From positions 70,151,740 to 70,215,739 of the forward strand of contig JALIGW010000001.1 of NCBI GenBank assembly GCA_023053685.1: a stretch of DNA of 64,000 nt. The letters run 5' to 3'. Positions within the stretch are counted from its first letter, which is position 1; every line of letters begins with the position of its first letter. Below are positions 61,206-64,000 of the stretch, one piece after another. Under the pieces are notes generated by a model. The model was not told the origin of the DNA, searched no databases, and saw nothing but the letters and a program-made list of their open reading frames with translations. The position numbers and the translations under genes are program-made. This DNA is from Diadophis punctatus similis (lineage: Eukaryota; Chordata; Lepidosauria; Squamata; Dipsadidae).

Positions 61206-61544
61206 TTGTTAGAATGAAGAATGAAGGCAAGCCCAGCCAAGGGGTGCAAATGACAATGGGAACTCTGGTGGATTATTGCCAAATTCCTAACAGCAGAACA
61301 CAGCCAGAGAAACAAGATGTACACTCAGTTTCACTAATCAGGCTTAGTATCAAAAGATAATAAATTAGAAAACACACTCTTGGAAACTGTACAAGCAAAA
61401 ATCCTGCATTCCTTTATGAATGAATTCATTATTAGGACTCTGTGAGTCGGTTGAATTTCTTTTTCTTACAATGGAAAACTAAAGGGTAACTGCTCTTTTC
61501 CCAGATAGACCTAGCATTGAAATATCTACCTGGTCTTCATTAAG

Positions 61545-61624
61545 TGTCAGTCCCACAAAGTGGACCAGACCAGGAAACAACTCCACAGGAAGGATAAAAC
61601 TGCTTTTATTGAGATTGGCTTTAA
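61545..61624 (-). mobile_element. possible LTR 3'-end fragment
   Basis: On the minus strand AATAAAAGCAGTTTTATCC lies shortly before an end GTGGGACTGACA, like the polyadenylation signal and end of a Gypsy-type LTR. The hAT at 61625 interrupts it. The other LTR end was not found. Confidence 0.35.
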
Positions 61625-62072
61625 CAGGGGTGTCAAACTCAAGGCCCGGATCTGGCCTGCAGGGTGCTTAGATCTGGCCATAGGGCCTCCCTGGAAACAG
61701 CGAAGAACCGGCCCTCAGTGCCTCTGCTAGAGAAAATGGAGCTCAGGAGGGCTGCATGCAGCCCTCCCGAGCTCCTTTTTCACTGGCAGAGGGTTGCAGG
61801 AGGCCATCGCAGCTGAAAACGGAGCTTGCAAGGGCTGCGGGCGGCACTCCCAACCTCTGTATTAGCTGGCAGAGGGTTGCAGGAGGCTGTTGTAGCCGAA
61901 AACAGAGCTCGGGAGCCCGTTTTCACTGGCAGAGCACTCGGGCCACCACAGGTGCCCCCAAAACAAGTGACATGGAGCTGACCATGCCCACCCTGGCCAC
62001 GCCCACCCCAGCCCACCAAGATCAAACACAATCCTAATGCGGCCCTCAATGAAATTGAGTTTGACACCCCTG
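61625..62072 (+). mobile_element. hAT element (CAGGGGTGTCAAAC family), copy 2
   Basis: The ends CAGGGGTGTCAAACTCAA and TTGAGTTTGACACCCCTG are inverted repeats. It is flanked by GGCTTTAA and GGCTATAA (7 of 8). 448 bp. The inside has repeated GAGGGCTGC and CACTGGCAGAG units. Confidence 0.92.
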
Positions 62073-62080
62073 GGCTATAA

Positions 62081-64000
62081 TAACAGAATCTTGCATGTTT
62101 GTGCTTGTCGGATAGGAATTTTCCTATCAAGAGGTGATATAGGATCTTGCTTCCCTGAAGTCATTCGTACTTAGAAAATAAAACCGAGATTCAATTCTAA
62201 TTAACAAAATATTTATTTCAGTACAAAAGTAACAAAAAAATATAAACCTTTAGTAAGCTACATTTTCTCAGCTAAGAATTCACGTCTGCCTCGGGCGAGG
62301 CTTCGAAGGAGAAGAAGGTAGGAGGAGACAAAACTCCTGGAATGCACGCATGCGTAGTAAAACATATCACATGTCTGCTTGATTAGGAAATACAGTAAAT
62401 CTAGAAATAGTAGAGATGCACAACTGGCAATCTTCACATCGTGACAGTGCTGTACCTCTCTTTCCTTATAATCTTGGGAGAAAAGGAGGTATTGAGTGTC
62501 TTCCAAATATTATCTGTCTGTTGTCCAAGTTCAATCAGGGTGCCAGTTATAACCCTTTAGGATACTCCTCCCATGGTTGGATGTAATCCCCTACTCTGTG
62601 AGCGTTTCAGAAACAATTTGAACTACTTCATTTCAATGTGTTTTGTGCCCCAGCAACTGATTAAGCTGTGGTGTCTATTAAAGAAATTTATTTGGATTTT
62701 ATATTTTTGTTTTATTATCTGTTTTTTATATTTATACCTTGACCACGATCCATACTTTTGAGGCAGTTTACAAAAACCATCAACTTAAACAAAATGAAAG
62801 AATTGAATCCAATCTTTCCTTAATCTACTACAGAGGTAATTGAAATAAAAATATATTAGAAGATTTTCGAAAGACATGACTTCAATTGCAATCTGCAAAA
62901 AAAAGATACTGCGGAATAACATTAAAAATTGCTAGCACCCACTAAATGCTCTTTTGTGTAAGCTTAATTTTTTTATTTGAAACATAGATTTGAAACAAAT
63001 TATTCACCCTTAAATGTTGCAGCAGATTAGAAGCAGAGGCATTATCTGAGAATATCTTACAAAGCCACAAATATTCCATGGATCACCATCTCAGAATCCA
63101 GAAGGCACTTCTAACTTCAGAAAATAATTGCTCACTACTAATTTACCTAGTTATGCATCCACCAAAAATGGAATTGTAGTGTAGCTATTGAACCTTAGCT
63201 GAAACTGATATAGTTTAACTGAAGTAGAGAGTATGGTTTCATTTCACAGTACATAAGCGCTTGTGAATGTATCTGCCTGAAGCATCATAATCCATCTTCA
63301 CTAAAATATCTGAACGCCAGACATACTGCATTTCTGCTCTTTGCCTTAGGATCCTGGTTCTTCTGAGAATCTTAAGGACAGTGACTCTATACCCTATTAA
63401 CTAGAATGTATTATTTACTGATGAAAAGAGTCAGAGCAAATAACTTTTCCATGGCAAATACAAAGAGACACACAAGAGGGAGGAAATGTTTTAACACTCG
63501 GGACTAAAACATCATTACTTGCTTCCATCCATCCACAGCATCAGCCTGAAATCTTGTGATATCGTCTGAGGCCCAGAACACAATCAACAACAGTTAGAAG
63601 GAGAGCCTAACATACTTAAATTGGCTAGGAGCTAAGTAAGACACCTGGAGGGCAGCTGGTTTAGTTTATTTGGGTAGTTTAAAGCTGGTTTAAACTACAC
63701 AAATTTAGTTAATGCACATGTGTGTGTGTGTGTGTGTATGTGTGTGTGTACTCATGTCTAATTCGCTTTAAATTTCATGTGTTTGTTTCATAAATGTTTC
63801 CATTCCGCCTATTATTTCATGATGAAGTCTAAAGTTCTTAAATCCTTGCCAAACTCATGTACTTCTTATGAAAAGATATTTATAAACTTAAACATAGGAA
63901 AACTTCTATAGACATAGCTCATGTATCCAGTCATTTTTTAAAACAATTAAATAGCTTCAATAACTAATGCAATTGATCTGAAGCATCTATTTAAATCAGT
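62081..64000. other. AT-rich non-coding stretch
   Basis: No gene recognised. A (TG)n repeat lies at 63719-63749. Confidence 0.45.
63719..63749. repeat. (TG)n microsatellite
   Basis: About fifteen TG units with one interruption. Confidence 0.93.

Overview
This is a 64 kb piece of AT-rich vertebrate nuclear DNA, most likely from a squamate reptile (snake or lizard). The evidence is the repeat set: CR1-tailed and other tRNA-derived SINEs, CR1, L2 and R2/R4-like LINEs, a MIR relic, a DIRS tyrosine-recombinase retrotransposon, an L1-type ORF1 element, many hAT MITEs with 8-bp target duplications, TA-flanked mariner-like elements and long microsatellites. There is no prokaryotic, plasmid or viral gene organisation. 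Almost every open frame is a repeat relic or a reading of simple sequence.

Only one piece looks like host coding sequence: a 167-bp exon on the minus strand (37637-37803) with a good acceptor and donor and a single open frame. I could not name its gene. If it is real, most of the window is probably large introns of that gene or its flanks, and the AT-rich stretches without repeats (about 1-5.8 kb, 29-33 kb, 35-39.5 kb, 56.4-57.7 kb, 62-64 kb) are intron or intergenic DNA.

Layout: 0-7.3 kb is AT-rich DNA with hAT MITEs. 7.3-9.9 kb is an R2/R4-like LINE broken by a SINE and by a 1.57-kb hAT that carries its own minisatellite and SINE. 10.6-11.8 kb is a CR1 3' end split by a hAT full of GA/GATA repeats. 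12-19.3 kb holds palindromic hAT MITEs, SINEs and a Penelope-like end. 20.5-22.8 kb has two LTR-like copies and a MIR. 26-29 kb has a non-autonomous element, a SINE, an internally deleted mariner and a hAT. 33-35 kb has L2 relics and MITEs. 37.6 kb is the exon. 39.5-46 kb has CT/CA repeats, a hAT, SINEs, an L2 relic and an R2/R4-like LINE fragment. 47.3-54.4 kb is a nested block. 54.4-62.1 kb has MITEs, a second DIRS fragment and Penelope-like inverted arms.

The most striking region is 47.68-54.36 kb. A minus-strand DIRS element was interrupted twice. An ORF1-only L1 derivative (half-L1 type, no ORF2) entered its terminal inverted repeat with an 18-bp target duplication. A SINE entered its RNase H region, and that SINE was split by a 1.75-kb TA-flanked element that itself contains several large palindromes, a CA repeat and a GGC-rich repeat. 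The second DIRS fragment (57.9-58.8 kb) shows the same terminal repeat arrangement (A, inverted A, A) with a different A sequence.
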